Shown in pieces: positions 33,595-43,835 of a DNA stretch of 64,000 nucleotides. How positions within the stretch are numbered: position 1 is the stretch's first letter; each line of letters begins with the position of its first letter. Both the position numbers and the translations under genes were made by a program. Source of the DNA: Rhodocyclales bacterium (GTDB lineage: Bacteria; Pseudomonadota; Gammaproteobacteria; Burkholderiales; Rhodocyclaceae); the NCBI GenBank assembly GCA_016235165.1, contig JACRLX010000007.1:62001-126000 (forward strand), written 5' to 3'. The notes under the pieces are model-generated. The model was given only the letters and a program-made list of their open reading frames with translations, was not told the origin of the DNA and made no database searches.

Positions 33595-33912
33595 ATGCCG
33601 CCCCGCCCCGCCCTTCGTTTTCTGGCCCTCGCTGCCTGCCTCGCGCCTCTCGCGCCATGCATGGCGCAGCCAGTCATTCCCGGCTCGACGGCCTTCTGCC
33701 TCTACGAAGTTCCCGCCGATGACACTGGCAAGCGGCGCTGGGTCAACCTCGGGATCGTGCAGTTCGTCGAGGCGACAGCCAGGGAAGTGCGCATCGTCTA
33801 TGGCGGAGGCGCTTTCGGCGCCGGCCACGAAAGCAGGATCCAGGTCAACAGCATGGAAGAGGCGCAGACCGTGCTCGAAAAGCTGCGCCGCGTCGCCGCC
33901 GCCTGCCGCTGA
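33595..33912 (+). CDS. Small secreted protein of unknown function
   Basis: I do not recognise this family. The 105-residue precursor has a signal peptide (MPPRPALRFLALAACLAPLA, cleavage near CMAQ-PV) and a mature part of about 80 residues. The latter includes STAFCLYEVPADDTGKRRWV, LGIVQFVEATAREVRIVYGG, and a C-terminal helix EEAQTVLEKLRRVAAACR. Two cysteines (one after STAF, one near the end) could form a disulfide. ATG 33595 is chosen because it begins the signal peptide; the frame is open upstream. It ends one base before the stop of the convergent ACP-FAAL-PlsC gene, and is alone on its strand. Periplasmic location is inferred from the signal peptide. Confidence 0.65.
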   Translation: MPPRPALRFLALAACLAPLAPCMAQPVIPGSTAFCLYEVPADDTGKRRWVNLGIVQFVEATAREVRIVYGGGAFGAGHESRIQVNSMEEAQTVLEKLRRVAAACR

Positions 33913-33913
33913 T

Positions 33914-36688
33914 TCAGGCGGATCGCGCCAGCGCGTCCGGCTCGCCGCAATTGGCGAGAATTGCAGCTCGCGTCGCATCGCGCAAGGCCAGCACTGCTGT
34001 CCAGTCGGCGCCATGTGGAACAAGCGGCGCCCCGAAGTCGACGCCCGGCCGTATCCGTCGCGGCCACCAGCGACCGTCGCGCAACAGTTCGCGCGTACCC
34101 GTGAGCGTCAGGGGCAGCACCGGGATGCCGCGCCCCGCCGCCACCTGGAAGGCGCCGAGGCGGAAGGCGCGCAGCCCTGCTGCTGGGCCGAAAGTACCCT
34201 CCGCAAAGAACAGCAATCGCGGTCCGTCGGCAAGCCCGCCCAGGCGCCGCGCATCCTCTGCGCCCTGGCGGGGATCGGCACGTTCGACGAAATGCACCCC
34301 CATTCGGCGCAGCAGAGGTCCGAGCACGGGATGCCCGGCGAGTTCCCGCTTGGCGACAAAGGCGACGGGCTCGGGTAGCACCGCGGCCAGCAGCAGCGCA
34401 TCGATGTAGCTGGCGTGGTTGGCGACCAGCACCGCCGGGCCGCTGGCAAGTTGGCCGCGCACGCGCGGCGTCAGGCCGCACAAGGCGAAGGCAAGGCGCA
34501 ACACGGCGCGGACAGCGCGCCAGCGCAGATCCGGGCCGGGCAGCAACAGCACCGCAAGAGTCGGCGCCAGGCAGACGGCGCCTGCCATCCAGGCCCAGCC
34601 CCCGTAGGCGATGCGCACCAGCGCGCGGCCCCTTCTGGCGCCCGTCTGCGCCAGCCCGGCGACGGCCAAACGCAGGACCTGCGCCCACAGCCTGCGCTCG
34701 CCGTGGGCGAAGCCGGCGCCGAGATAAAGTTCGCGGGTCGCGGCGCGGCGAATCTTGCCGCTCGATGTCTTCAGCACCGCGTGCGGCGGCGCCAGCACCA
34801 CGTCGTCGGGCGGCGCGCCCAGCAAGTCGATGCCAAGTTCGTTGATCCGGGTCACGATGGCCCGCCGTACCTCGGCAGCGGATTCCCGTGTCTCGGCGAC
34901 GACGACCAGCTTCTCGGTCCCCTGCTCCGCCACGGGAACGCCGAACACCGCCACGCAACCGCGCCTCACCCCCGGCAGCGCACCGACAGACTCTTCAAGC
35001 TCGTAGGGGTAGAGATTGCGGCCGCCGCGGATGATCATGTCCTTGGCGCGACCGGTGATCACCACATCGCCATCGGCGAGATAGCCGAGATCGCCCGAAT
35101 CCAGCCAGCCATCCCGGATCAATCTGGCGCTCGCCTCTGTGTTGTTCCAGTAGCCGCGCGTCGCCGACGGACCGCAAAACTCGATGCGCCCAATGCGACG
35201 TGGCGGCAGTTCCTCGCCCTCGAAGCCGACGATGCGCAAGCGATGACCGGGCAGCGGCAGACCGCAGGCCACCAGCCGCACTGCCTCCGCATCGTCGGCG
35301 GCGGCGGCAACGGCCTGGCCCTCGGCCAGCGCCGCCCGCTGTACCCGAACTATCACCGGGCCGCGTCCCGGCGGCGAGACGGCGAGCCCCACCGAGCATT
35401 CGGCGAGGCCGTACACCGGCGCCAGCGCGCTGGCATGAAAGCCATAGGGCCGGAAGGCGGCGGCGAAGCGGGCCAAGGTCTCGGCAGCCACCGGCTCGGC
35501 GCCGTTCGCCGCATAACGCCACGAAGAGAGATCCAGCCCCTGCAAGCGCTGCGGATCGGCATGGCGCAGACAGAGCTCGAAGGCAAAGTTCGGCGCCGCG
35601 GTCACCGTGCCGCGATGGGCGTGGATCGCCCACAGCCAGCGCTCGGGCCGCGCCAGGAAGTCCAGCGGCGACATCAGCACCAGCGGGCAGGCGTGGTAGA
35701 GGCTGCCCAGCCAGGCGCCGATCAGCCCCATGTCGTGGTATAGCGGCAGCCAGCTCACCACGACATCGGCGGGCCCCAGGCCTACGGCTTCACCCCAGGC
35801 ACGGATATTGGCCAGCAGATTGCCGTGGTCCAGCGTCACCCCCTTGGGATCGCCAGTCGAGCCCGAGGTGTATTGCAGGAAGGCGACCTCCTCGGGCCAG
35901 CCCGCGTAGTCCTCGCCCGCGCCGCCCCCCGCTCGCAGCGCGGCGACGGTTTCGATGCCGCGCAGGCTTGTCACCAGGCCGGAAAGCATGTGCGCCGCCA
36001 TCCGCGCCGCGTCGAAACCGAGCAGCATCACCGCCTCGCAATTGTTCAGGATCACCGCCTGGCGGCGCAGGTGGTCCTCGACCTGGGCCGGCCGGGTTGG
36101 CGGGTAGATAGGCACCGGGACAGCGCCCGCCAGCAGCACGCCATAGAAGGCAAGGAAGAAATCGAGCCCGCTCGGCAGCATCAGCGCGACGCGCTCGGTC
36201 GGCCGGATACCGCGGCGTCGCAGCCCCGTGGCGACCTCGCGCGCGCCGGCCAGCAGTTCGCCGTAGCTGAGCAGCGCACCGTCTTGCCCACCCTCCCGGA
36301 ACACGACATGGGTGCGCTCCGGATGACGTGCGGCGTGCCATTGCAGGACATCGACCAGGGTATTTGCCGTAGCCGGAAGCCCCTCGACGACAACCGTCGC
36401 GGCCACCGCCGCAGCCACGTGCGGCTTGGCGTCGATCGGGATACCGCCCGCCGCCAGCGCCGCCAGCAGATCGCGCGGCGTCTCGGCACTGCCGAGGACC
36501 TGCTCGTCCAGTCGCACACCGAACGCCGCCTCGATGCGGGCAAGCAATTCGACCAGCGCCAGACTGTCGAGGCCGAGGTCGCGATCGAGCCGGCTGTCCA
36601 GCGCGGCCTTGACCGGCGCCGCGGGCCGCAATTCGCCGACCAGCGTTTCCACCAGCGCCAGCAAGCGCCGGGCGGAATCGGTGCTCAC
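33914..36688 (-). CDS. ACP - fatty acyl-AMP ligase - PlsC acyltransferase fusion
   Basis: A 924-residue three-domain protein. Residues 1-85 are an acyl carrier domain with phosphopantetheine Ser42 in [12 protein letters not shown]. Residues about 115-690 are an adenylate-forming ligase of the FAAL/FadD type, with [27 protein letters not shown] (typical of FAAL), [30 protein letters not shown] and TSSGKIRR carrying the catalytic Lys. Two hydrophobic segments follow (about 695-745). Residues about 745-924 are a PlsC-like acyltransferase with NHASYID (HX4D) and FFAEGTF, where Phe replaces the usual Arg of EGTR. The likely chain: activate a fatty acid, load the fused ACP, transfer to a lysolipid or other acceptor at the membrane. 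The GTG at 36688 overlaps the hybrid kinase stop by 4 bases (GTGA); upstream open frame lies inside the kinase gene and is rejected. Confidence 0.88.
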   Translation of the reverse strand: MSTDSARRLLALVETLVGELRPAAPVKAALDSRLDRDLGLDSLALVELLARIEAAFGVRLDEQVLGSAETPRDLLAALAAGGIPIDAKPHVAAAVAATVVVEGLPATANTLVDVLQWHAARHPERTHVVFREGGQDGALLSYGELLAGAREVATGLRRRGIRPTERVALMLPSGLDFFLAFYGVLLAGAVPVPIYPPTRPAQVEDHLRRQAVILNNCEAVMLLGFDAARMAAHMLSGLVTSLRGIETVAALRAGGGAGEDYAGWPEEVAFLQYTSGSTGDPKGVTLDHGNLLANIRAWGEAVGLGPADVVVSWLPLYHDMGLIGAWLGSLYHACPLVLMSPLDFLARPERWLWAIHAHRGTVTAAPNFAFELCLRHADPQRLQGLDLSSWRYAANGAEPVAAETLARFAAAFRPYGFHASALAPVYGLAECSVGLAVSPPGRGPVIVRVQRAALAEGQAVAAAADDAEAVRLVACGLPLPGHRLRIVGFEGEELPPRRIGRIEFCGPSATRGYWNNTEASARLIRDGWLDSGDLGYLADGDVVITGRAKDMIIRGGRNLYPYELEESVGALPGVRRGCVAVFGVPVAEQGTEKLVVVAETRESAAEVRRAIVTRINELGIDLLGAPPDDVVLAPPHAVLKTSSGKIRRAATRELYLGAGFAHGERRLWAQVLRLAVAGLAQTGARRGRALVRIAYGGWAWMAGAVCLAPTLAVLLLPGPDLRWRAVRAVLRLAFALCGLTPRVRGQLASGPAVLVANHASYIDALLLAAVLPEPVAFVAKRELAGHPVLGPLLRRMGVHFVERADPRQGAEDARRLGGLADGPRLLFFAEGTFGPAAGLRAFRLGAFQVAAGRGIPVLPLTLTGTRELLRDGRWWPRRIRPGVDFGAPLVPHGADWTAVLALRDATRAAILANCGEPDALARSA

Positions 36689-39654
36689 GCCGCCGCTGCT
36701 CCGCGATCCAGCCAGCAAAGCAGGATGCCGTAAAGCCGCTCCGTTTCGAAGGGCTTGACCAGGCGCTCGTTCATGCCGACGGCAAGACACAGCGCGAGAT
36801 CTTCGTCGAAGGCATTTGCGGTCAGGGCGATGATCGGCACCTCGGCATAACCGGCCAGGGCACGAATGCGGCGCGTAGCGTCGAGACCGTTGAGTTCGGG
36901 CATCTGCATGTCCATGAAAATCGCATCATAGGCGATCGACCGTGCCATGGCCACCGCCTCGATGCCATTGCCGGCCTCCGCGACAAGCAAGCCGACGGCT
37001 TCGAGCAGCTGTGCCACGACCTCGCGATTCAGCGGCTCATCGTCGACCACGAGGATGCGCGAGCCGCCGAAGCGGCGTTCGAGCTCGGCCCCGACACCGG
37101 CGTTGTCCGTGGTATCGGTCCGCAGCGCCAAGCCGGGGATGATCGACCGCCGCAGTCGAGCAGTAAACCAGAACACGCTGCCGACTCCCGGCGTGCTGTC
37201 GACGCCGACTTCGCCACCCATCAGCCGGGCCAGGCGCCGCGTGATGGCAAGGCCAAGCCCGGTCCCGCCATAGCGCCGCGTCATCGACTTGTCCGCCTGC
37301 TCGAAGGCGGCGAACAGGCGCGGAATCGCCTCGGGTGGAATTCCGATCCCGGTATCCTCGACCTCGAAGCGGACCAGCACCGCCGCCTCGCTCTCATGCA
37401 GCTTCATGGCGCGCACCGTCACGGCACCGCGCTCGGTGAACTTGATGGCATTCGAGACGTAATTCAGCAAGGCTTGTTCGAGGCGCGTCGGATCGCCGAT
37501 CAACCCGTCGGGAAAAAGCTCGCTCTCGATGCGTAGTTCAAGCCGGTTTTCCTCGATGCGCGAGGCGAGCAGAGGGCGAACCGCTTCGAGCAACGCCGGA
37601 ATTTCAACGGTGGATTCGGCGATGACGAACTTGCCGGCCTCGATCTTGGAAATGTCGAGCACGTTGTTGAGCACGCTCATCAAGTGATTGGCCGCCGAGG
37701 TGATCGTTTCCAGGCGCTCGCGCTGCCTTGCCGTCAGGGTATCGCGACTCAGGATGTACGCCATGCCCAGGATGCCGTTCATCGGTGTGCGGATCTCGTG
37801 ACTCATGTTGGCGAGAAAGGCGCTTTTGGCGATGTTCGCGGCCTCGGCCGCCTCCTTGGCCTGGAGCAGTTCCACGGTACGCTCCTGCACCCGTTCTTCG
37901 AGGCGATGGCGGTGCGCGTCGAGTTCGACCTCAGCCTGCTTGCGCTGGCTGATGTCCAGGTTGGTTCCGCTCATGCGCAGAACCCGGCCGCGCTCGTCGC
38001 GGCGCACGGCCTTGCCACGCGAATGCACCCAGACCCAGTGGCCGTCCTTGTGGCGCACGCGGTATTCGACATCGAGCGCCGGGGCACGCTGGTTCAGGTG
38101 GTCCTCATAAGCCCGACGCAGGGACCCAAGCTCGTCCGGGTGCACACGCGCCATGAGTTCGGGCAAGCTGGTGCCCGGTTCGCCGTCGCGGAAGCCATAC
38201 ATCTCGACCAGGCGGGCGTTGTGGGTGAACTCGCCGCTTTCCGGAAAGACGTCCCAGAGCCCGAGATCGGCGCCCGCCAGCGCCAGTTCCACCCGCTCCT
38301 GCTGCTCAGCCCGTTGCGCTTCCTGCCGCCTCTGTTCGCTGACGTCCTCGACGAGAGACCAGATGCGCGGCTCCCCTTCCGGCCCGACCACCCTGACGCC
38401 GTTGAGCCGCAGCGGAATCAGGCTGCCATCCTTGCGGATGTACTCCTTGAAGTAGGGCCCGTAGTGTCCCGTGCGCTCGATCGCGTCGAGCTGGCGCGCC
38501 TCGTCCGCCGCATAGCGCGTCGGGGTCAGCTTCCAGTAGTCGAGGCGCCGCAGTTCATCCCCCGTATAGCCGGTGATGCGGCGAAAACTCTCATTGAACT
38601 CCAGAAAGCGTCCCTGCATGTCGACCAGGGCAATGCCCATCGGACTCAGCGTGTACAGGCTGCGCAGCAGTTCTTCACTGGCGCGCAGCGCGGCTTCGGC
38701 GCGCCGGCGCTCGGTGATGTCACGCGTAACCGCAAGAATGCCGTTGACCGCGCCTGCCTCGTCGCGCAGCGGTACCGCGTGCGACTCCATCCAGCGTGCA
38801 CGCCCCTTGAGACCGATGATCTCGAACGCCAGCATCCCCGGCTCGCCGCCCGCGACGCGGCGGTTGAAGGCCTCGAAGGCCTCGTGCGAGTGGGGTGCGA
38901 TCAGGCTGCCCACCTGCTTGCCGAGTACCTCGGCTTCGGAGGCGGCGTCGATCATGGCCAGCCCGGCCCGGTTCATCTGCCGCAGGCGCCCATCGAGCTC
39001 CATCACCTTCACGCATTCGGGTTCGGCGTCGATGATGGCCTGCAGGCGGTGTTGATCCTCGGCCGCCCGACCGCGATCCCTCGCCGCCGCCTGAAGTGCC
39101 TCCGTGAAAATGGACGAGTAGCTGAGAGTCATCCAGCCGATCAGTAGAACTTCGATCAGGAAGATCACGGCGAAGTACATCGCACCGCCGATCGTCGCCG
39201 GGCTTGGCCCCGGCAGCAATTCCACTTTCTGCAATACCAGCAGGGTGACGATGCTGAGCAGGCACAGGCTCATGTAGGAAATCGCGGCGCGTCTGTCCCA
39301 GCCGAACCCGAGCAACATGACGGCCGCCGGCCAGAGTGCGATCCCGATGGAGTACACCCCCACGCCGACCACCAGCGCGGAAATCATCGGCATCAGGTAT
39401 AGCACGCCGGCGAACAACGCCACGGCAGCCCGCACCCAACCTCTCCGCAGCAGGAGCAATCCGCCCGCCGCAGAGAGTGGCACCACTGTGGAAAGAGCCA
39501 TGCGGATGGCGCGCACTTCCAGATCCGCACCGGATGGAGCCCCGGAAAACAAGACGAGCGCCAAGCCCGCTGTCGGCAACAGCACCAACACCCAAAGGCT
39601 GACGTGTACTACCTTGGCGGCAATCTCACGCCGTTCGTCGCCGAGAACCGGCAC
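36685..39654 (-). CDS. Membrane hybrid sensor histidine kinase with three PAS domains
   Basis: A 989-residue hybrid kinase. The N-terminal 195 residues hold about six hydrophobic segments. PAS domains follow at about 205-320, 325-445 and 450-575, the last two with PAC-type ends ([36 protein letters not shown]). HisKA has its phospho-His near residue 618 ([12 protein letters not shown]). HATPase_c has [25 protein letters not shown] and [10 protein letters not shown]-terminal receiver carries its phospho-acceptor Asp near residue 913 ([13 protein letters not shown]). GTG 39654 has a strong AAGGAGAG 6-8 bases upstream. Its stop overlaps the ACP-FAAL-PlsC start, so it is the first gene of a two-gene unit. 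There is no output domain, so it likely passes phosphate to an unlinked partner. Confidence 0.94.
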   Translation of the reverse strand: MPVLGDERREIAAKVVHVSLWVLVLLPTAGLALVLFSGAPSGADLEVRAIRMALSTVVPLSAAGGLLLLRRGWVRAAVALFAGVLYLMPMISALVVGVGVYSIGIALWPAAVMLLGFGWDRRAAISYMSLCLLSIVTLLVLQKVELLPGPSPATIGGAMYFAVIFLIEVLLIGWMTLSYSSIFTEALQAAARDRGRAAEDQHRLQAIIDAEPECVKVMELDGRLRQMNRAGLAMIDAASEAEVLGKQVGSLIAPHSHEAFEAFNRRVAGGEPGMLAFEIIGLKGRARWMESHAVPLRDEAGAVNGILAVTRDITERRRAEAALRASEELLRSLYTLSPMGIALVDMQGRFLEFNESFRRITGYTGDELRRLDYWKLTPTRYAADEARQLDAIERTGHYGPYFKEYIRKDGSLIPLRLNGVRVVGPEGEPRIWSLVEDVSEQRRQEAQRAEQQERVELALAGADLGLWDVFPESGEFTHNARLVEMYGFRDGEPGTSLPELMARVHPDELGSLRRAYEDHLNQRAPALDVEYRVRHKDGHWVWVHSRGKAVRRDERGRVLRMSGTNLDISQRKQAEVELDAHRHRLEERVQERTVELLQAKEAAEAANIAKSAFLANMSHEIRTPMNGILGMAYILSRDTLTARQRERLETITSAANHLMSVLNNVLDISKIEAGKFVIAESTVEIPALLEAVRPLLASRIEENRLELRIESELFPDGLIGDPTRLEQALLNYVSNAIKFTERGAVTVRAMKLHESEAAVLVRFEVEDTGIGIPPEAIPRLFAAFEQADKSMTRRYGGTGLGLAITRRLARLMGGEVGVDSTPGVGSVFWFTARLRRSIIPGLALRTDTTDNAGVGAELERRFGGSRILVVDDEPLNREVVAQLLEAVGLLVAEAGNGIEAVAMARSIAYDAIFMDMQMPELNGLDATRRIRALAGYAEVPIIALTANAFDEDLALCLAVGMNERLVKPFETERLYGILLCWLDRGAAAA

Positions 39655-39791
39655 GCGAACTCTCCTTTTCCCTCCCCTGGGACGGAACCCATGATCCGCC
39701 CGCCTATTGCGAAAGCAATAAACAGACTAACTATATCAGGCGCAAGCGGATTGAATCTTGAGCATGGTCAAGCTACGGGCGCCGTATCGCC

Positions 39792-40589
39792 TCAGCGATG
39801 CTTCCATTCCGGCTTGCGCTTTGCCATGAAGGCATCGATGCCGGAACCGGCATCCTCGGCCATCATGTTGCAGGCCATGGTCTCCGACGCCAGCTGATAG
39901 GCGCCTTCGAGGCCCATTTCCATCTGCCGGTAGAACATCTGCTTGCCCATGCCCACGGCCACGGCGGATTTCGCAACGATCGAGTCGCTCAGCTTTTTCA
40001 CCTCGGCATCGAGCTGATCGGCGGCCACCACACGGTTGATCAGGCCACGGCGCTGGGCTTCGGCGGCATCGATGAATTCGCCGGTAAGCAGCATTTCCAT
40101 TGCCTGCTTGCGCCCCATGGCGCGGCCCAGGGCCACCGACGGCGTCGAGCAGAACAATCCGAGGTTGATGCCCGAGACGGCGAATTTCGCCTCATGCACG
40201 GCCACGGCCAGGTCGCACATGGCCACCAGTTGGCATCCCGCCGCCGTGGCAATGCCATGAACCCGCGCGATCACCGGCTGCGGCATCTCGATCAGGGTCA
40301 TCATCACGCGACCGCACTGCCTGAACAGCTTTTGCATATAGGCCTTGCCATGGTTGGCACGCATCTGCTTGAGGTCGTGCCCGGAGCAGAAGGCCTTGCC
40401 GGCACCGGCAATGACCACGACACGCACCGATGCGTCCCTGGCGATGGCGTCGAGTGCCGCCTGCAATTCGGTCAGCAGCTCTTCCGACAGGGAATTGAAC
40501 TGCCCGGGGCGGTTCAGCGTCAGCCTGGCAACGCCATCGCTGTCTTCGCGCAGCAGGATAGGCAGCGTGGTCTCGTTGGGTGCGTTCAT
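39792..40589 (-). CDS. Crotonase-family protein lacking both catalytic glutamates (ECHDC3-like)
   Basis: A 265-residue enoyl-CoA hydratase/isomerase superfamily member, with start ATG 40589 after GGGAGG. The CoA-binding and oxyanion-hole parts are there: RPGQFNSLSEELLTELQ, AGKAFCSGHDLKQM, IARVHGIATAAGCQL. But the positions equivalent to Glu144 and Glu164 of rat mitochondrial hydratase read Gln (AAGCQLVA) and, exactly 20 residues later, Gly (FAVSGINLG). The GLFCSTPSVALGR block is typical of the ECHDC3 subgroup, whose reaction is not well settled. It follows the acyl-CoA synthetase by 26 bp, so it probably acts on the same CoA ester, but standard hydration is doubtful. Confidence 0.88.
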   Translation of the reverse strand: MNAPNETTLPILLREDSDGVARLTLNRPGQFNSLSEELLTELQAALDAIARDASVRVVVIAGAGKAFCSGHDLKQMRANHGKAYMQKLFRQCGRVMMTLIEMPQPVIARVHGIATAAGCQLVAMCDLAVAVHEAKFAVSGINLGLFCSTPSVALGRAMGRKQAMEMLLTGEFIDAAEAQRRGLINRVVAADQLDAEVKKLSDSIVAKSAVAVGMGKQMFYRQMEMGLEGAYQLASETMACNMMAEDAGSGIDAFMAKRKPEWKHR

Positions 40590-40615
40590 TGTTATTTCCT
40601 CCCGATGGATGGCAG

Positions 40616-42253
40616 TTACTCGATCGCCGAGGTCGACTTGGCTTTTTCGCGCAGCACGAATTTCTGGATCTTGCCGGTCGAGGTCTTGGGCAACGTCTCG
40701 AAGATGAACTTCTTCGGCACCTTGAAGCGCGCCATGCGCTCGCGGCAGAACTCGGTCAGCTCCTCGGCGCTGACACTGGTGCCCTCGCGCAGCTCGATGA
40801 AGGCACAGGGCACCTCGCCCCACTTCGAATCGGGCGTCGCCACCACCGCCGCAGCCATTACCGCCGGATGACGATACAGCGTGTCCTCGACTTCGATCGA
40901 GGAAATATTTTCGCCGCCGGAGATGATCACGTCCTTGCTGCGGTCCTTGATCTTGACGTAACCGTCGGGCTGCATCACGGCGAGGTCGCCGGTATGGTAC
41001 CAGCCGCCGCGAAACGCTTCCTCGGTCGCCTTGGGGTTCTTCAGGTAGCCCTTCATCACGATGTTGCCGCGGAACATGATCTCGCCCATGGTCTGGTCGT
41101 CCCAGGGCACCGGCAGCATGGTCTCCGGGTCCATCACCGTGATGCCCTCCTGGCAGTGGTAGCGCACGCCCTGGCGACCGTTGAGGCGCACCTGTTCGTC
41201 GAGCGGCAGATCGAGCCAGGCCTCGTGCTTGGCACAGACCGAGGCCGGTCCGTAGGTTTCGGTCAGGCCATAGACGTGGGTGATGTTGAAACCGATCTTG
41301 CCCATGCCCTCGATCACCGCCGCCGGCGGCGGAGCCGCGGCGACCAGGGCCGACACCTTGTGGTCGATGCCCTCGCGCCAGGCCGCCGGGGCACTGACCA
41401 GCATCGAATGCACGATCGGCGCGCCGCAGTAGTGACTGACCTTGTGCTCGCGGATGGCATCGAGGATCAGCTTGGGATCGACGCGGCGCAGGCAGACATT
41501 GGTGCCGGAATTCGCCGCCACGGTCCAGGGAAAGCACCAGCCGTTGCAGTGGAACATCGGCAGGGTCCACAAATAGACGGCCTGTGGCGGCATGCCCCAG
41601 GAGACGATGTTCGACAGCGCGTTGAGGTAGGCGCCGCGATGGTGGTAGACCACGCCCTTGGGGTTGCCCGTGGTGCCCGAGGTGTAGTTGAGCGAAATCG
41701 CGTCCCATTCGTCGCCGGGGGTCTTCCACCCGTAGTCTGCTCTCCCGCCTGCGAGGAAGGCTTCATACTCCACTGTCCCCAGGCGCTCCCCCGGCCCGCC
41801 GTATTCCGGATCATCCACGTCGACCACCAGAATCTCGCGGCCCAGCGCTGCCAGGGCAGGCTTCACCGTCGCCGAGTACTCGCGGTCGGTGATCAGCACC
41901 CTGGCCTCGCCATGGTTCAGCATGAAGGCGATCGATTCGGCATCCAGGCGCGTGTTCAGGGTGTTCAGCACGGCACCGGCCATCGGCACGCCAAAATGAC
42001 ACTCGAACATTTCCGGCGTGTTGTTCAGCATCGCCGCCACCGTATCGCCAGCGCCGACTCCTCGCGCCGCCAGGGCGGAGGCCAGACGACGCGCCCGATC
42101 ATATTCCTGGCGCCAGGTATAGCGTCGGGCGCCGTGGATGGTCGCCACATGGTCGGGATAGATGTATGCCGATCGCTCGATGAAGCTGAGCGGAGTCAGC
42201 GGCACATAGTTCGCGGGGTTCTTGTCCAGCCCGTTGGCGTAAGGATTGCTCAT
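40616..42253 (-). CDS. Fatty acyl-CoA synthetase (AMP-forming)
   Basis: Activates a carboxylic acid to its CoA thioester using ATP, in the cytoplasm. The 545-residue product starts at ATG 42253 (MSNPYANGLDKNPANYVPLT); AAAGGAC lies about 8 bases upstream. Motifs: YTSGTTGNPKGVVYHHRG (P-loop), LPMFHCNGWCFPWTVA, HVYGLTETYGP, GWYHTGDLAVMQPDGYVKIKDRSKD and KTSTGKIQKFVLRE with the catalytic Lys. This is the medium/long-chain group often annotated FadD- or AlkK-like; the exact chain length cannot be read. It sits between the Mla-type transporter genes and the crotonase on the same strand, 23 bp after the lipoprotein, suggesting one unit that imports or recycles lipid and activates the acids. Confidence 0.9.
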   Translation of the reverse strand: MSNPYANGLDKNPANYVPLTPLSFIERSAYIYPDHVATIHGARRYTWRQEYDRARRLASALAARGVGAGDTVAAMLNNTPEMFECHFGVPMAGAVLNTLNTRLDAESIAFMLNHGEARVLITDREYSATVKPALAALGREILVVDVDDPEYGGPGERLGTVEYEAFLAGGRADYGWKTPGDEWDAISLNYTSGTTGNPKGVVYHHRGAYLNALSNIVSWGMPPQAVYLWTLPMFHCNGWCFPWTVAANSGTNVCLRRVDPKLILDAIREHKVSHYCGAPIVHSMLVSAPAAWREGIDHKVSALVAAAPPPAAVIEGMGKIGFNITHVYGLTETYGPASVCAKHEAWLDLPLDEQVRLNGRQGVRYHCQEGITVMDPETMLPVPWDDQTMGEIMFRGNIVMKGYLKNPKATEEAFRGGWYHTGDLAVMQPDGYVKIKDRSKDVIISGGENISSIEVEDTLYRHPAVMAAAVVATPDSKWGEVPCAFIELREGTSVSAEELTEFCRERMARFKVPKKFIFETLPKTSTGKIQKFVLREKAKSTSAIE

Positions 42254-42276
42254 GCACTCGGTCCTTTGCTTGAATT

Positions 42277-42879
42277 TCAGTGTCGACAACGCTCGACAAC
42301 CGCCGGCCTGTCTCGCGCCAGATCATTGGTCCATGCCGCTATGTCGCCGGCCGCCGCCAACGCCACTTCGCGGGCGGCGCCCGCGCCGCCGCGGGCATCG
42401 GCGCTGGAGGCCGGCCTTTCGAGGCGAAACGCGCGTCGTGCCAGCATATCGCTACCGTGAGCCGGCAACAAGACCGCGTGCAGCTCGATTCGCACCTGAC
42501 TGACCTGCGGACTGTCGAAACGCTGTTCCAGTTCATCGAGCACCAGTTGCAGGCGGCAGCCCGTCCCCGCTGCTTCCTCGACCGCCCTGGCGTGGTGGCG
42601 CCTGAGCATGTTTTCCAGCAGTTCCGCCGGAGGCGCTGCCCAGCGGCTTTCAACGTAGGTCTGGCGGCGCAGCGGCTCGGCATAGGCCAGCCGGTAATGC
42701 ATGGCCTCCGTGTCCAGCCAGGAAGCCGCCCGGACCTCGATCTCCGCCAATGGCAGGCGCCAGCTGTTGGCGCCCGCGGCGATAACCCCAAAATCGTAAC
42801 GCTGCGGTTCCACGGCACGCGGCGTCGCGGCGCAGGCACTCAACACGGCCGCCGCAGCCAACAACCCCATCCTGATCAT
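42277..42879 (-). CDS. ABC-type transport auxiliary lipoprotein (PqiC/YmbA-like)
   Basis: A 200-residue lipoprotein. The signal ends in a lipobox (AAAVLSAC, Cys about 16) with Ala-Ala after it, consistent with outer-membrane sorting. The mature part has RYDFGVIAAG, YRLAYAEPLRRQTYVESRWA and PAELLENMLRRHH, as in the auxiliary lipoprotein family of MCE systems. It overlaps the MlaD-like gene by 4 bases. It likely forms the outer-membrane docking partner of the MCE ring, the role PqiC plays for PqiB. It is the second such protein in this window; the other is the pqiC gene at 59202. Confidence 0.85.
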   Translation of the reverse strand: MIRMGLLAAAAVLSACAATPRAVEPQRYDFGVIAAGANSWRLPLAEIEVRAASWLDTEAMHYRLAYAEPLRRQTYVESRWAAPPAELLENMLRRHHARAVEEAAGTGCRLQLVLDELEQRFDSPQVSQVRIELHAVLLPAHGSDMLARRAFRLERPASSADARGGAGAAREVALAAAGDIAAWTNDLARDRPAVVERCRH

Positions 42880-43823
42880 TGTTTCGCTCCCATCGGTGCC
42901 GGCGCGACAAACCCGGCTTCGCCTGGACCGGCAACCACTCCCTGACGGCCGAACAACAGCATCTGCGGATTGCTTTCCAGATTGTCGAGAATGCGCGACA
43001 GTTGCCGCGAGCTGCCCGCCAGTTCGTTCATCAGGGCCTTTGCCCGCGGCAAGGTGCCGGTGCTCAATTCATCGCCGGTACTGCCGGCAACCTGTTCCAG
43101 ACGAAGCGCCAGCGAGCCCATGGTTTTCAGCAACTCCCGCATCTCGACGGCCAGGGGTGCCGCATCGCCGGCAGTCTTTTCGACATGGCTCAGGATCTGC
43201 CGCAGGCTGCGCAGATTACGTTCGGACAATGCCTCGCGCAAGGAGACCATGACCTGGGGCATTTCGCGCAAGCCCTCCGACGCCAGCGCCAGATTCTCCA
43301 TGGTGCGCGACAGGTTTTTCAGGTTCTTTTCGTCGAGCAACTGATTGAGCCGGATCGAGACCGCGCTGATCTGGCCGACGATATCGCCGGCCCGCTCGCC
43401 CAGCGTGTCGAACAAGGTCGGCTTCATCGCCAGTCGCGCCGGATCCCCGTTGGCGGAAAGCAGAGGTTCCGCGGACGAGCCGTCATCCTCGATCAAGACA
43501 TAGGCCAGTCCCGTGACCCCCTGATAGCCGAGGGTGGCCGTACTGCCCTTGGTGAGCTTGAATCGGCTATCGATGTTGATCTTGACCAGCAGCACGCGCG
43601 GATCTTTTTCATCGGGTTCGATCGACTCCACCTTGCCGGCGCGAATCCCCCGATAACGCACCTGGGCCTGCACGTTGAGCCCGGTGACATTGCGCCGCGT
43701 CTCCAACAGATAGCTGGTGGTCGAATCGTTGCTCTGCCCCAGCCACCAGATGGCGATCGCCGCCGCAATGCCGAGCACGATGGTGAATAGTCCGGCGGCC
43801 AGTGCATGCGCTCGATTTTCCAT
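42876..43823 (-). CDS. MCE/MlaD-family substrate-binding protein
   Basis: A 315-residue inner-membrane-anchored protein with a short cytoplasmic start (MENRAHALA) and one membrane segment (GLFTIVLGIAAAIAIWWLG). One MCE domain follows (about 40-120) with NVQAQVRYRGIRAGKVESIE and GYQGVTGLAYVLIED. A long, mostly helical C-terminal region (about 150-290) has heptad-like Leu spacing, and a Gly/Pro-rich end. The longer helical part makes it more like plant TGD2 or mycobacterial-type MCE proteins than the short MlaD. It likely forms a hexameric ring that carries phospholipid across the periplasm. It lies between the ATPase (12 bp) and the lipoprotein (4-base overlap). Confidence 0.9.
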   Translation of the reverse strand: MENRAHALAAGLFTIVLGIAAAIAIWWLGQSNDSTTSYLLETRRNVTGLNVQAQVRYRGIRAGKVESIEPDEKDPRVLLVKINIDSRFKLTKGSTATLGYQGVTGLAYVLIEDDGSSAEPLLSANGDPARLAMKPTLFDTLGERAGDIVGQISAVSIRLNQLLDEKNLKNLSRTMENLALASEGLREMPQVMVSLREALSERNLRSLRQILSHVEKTAGDAAPLAVEMRELLKTMGSLALRLEQVAGSTGDELSTGTLPRAKALMNELAGSSRQLSRILDNLESNPQMLLFGRQGVVAGPGEAGFVAPAPMGAKQ

Positions 43824-43835
43824 GAATGTCCCAGT

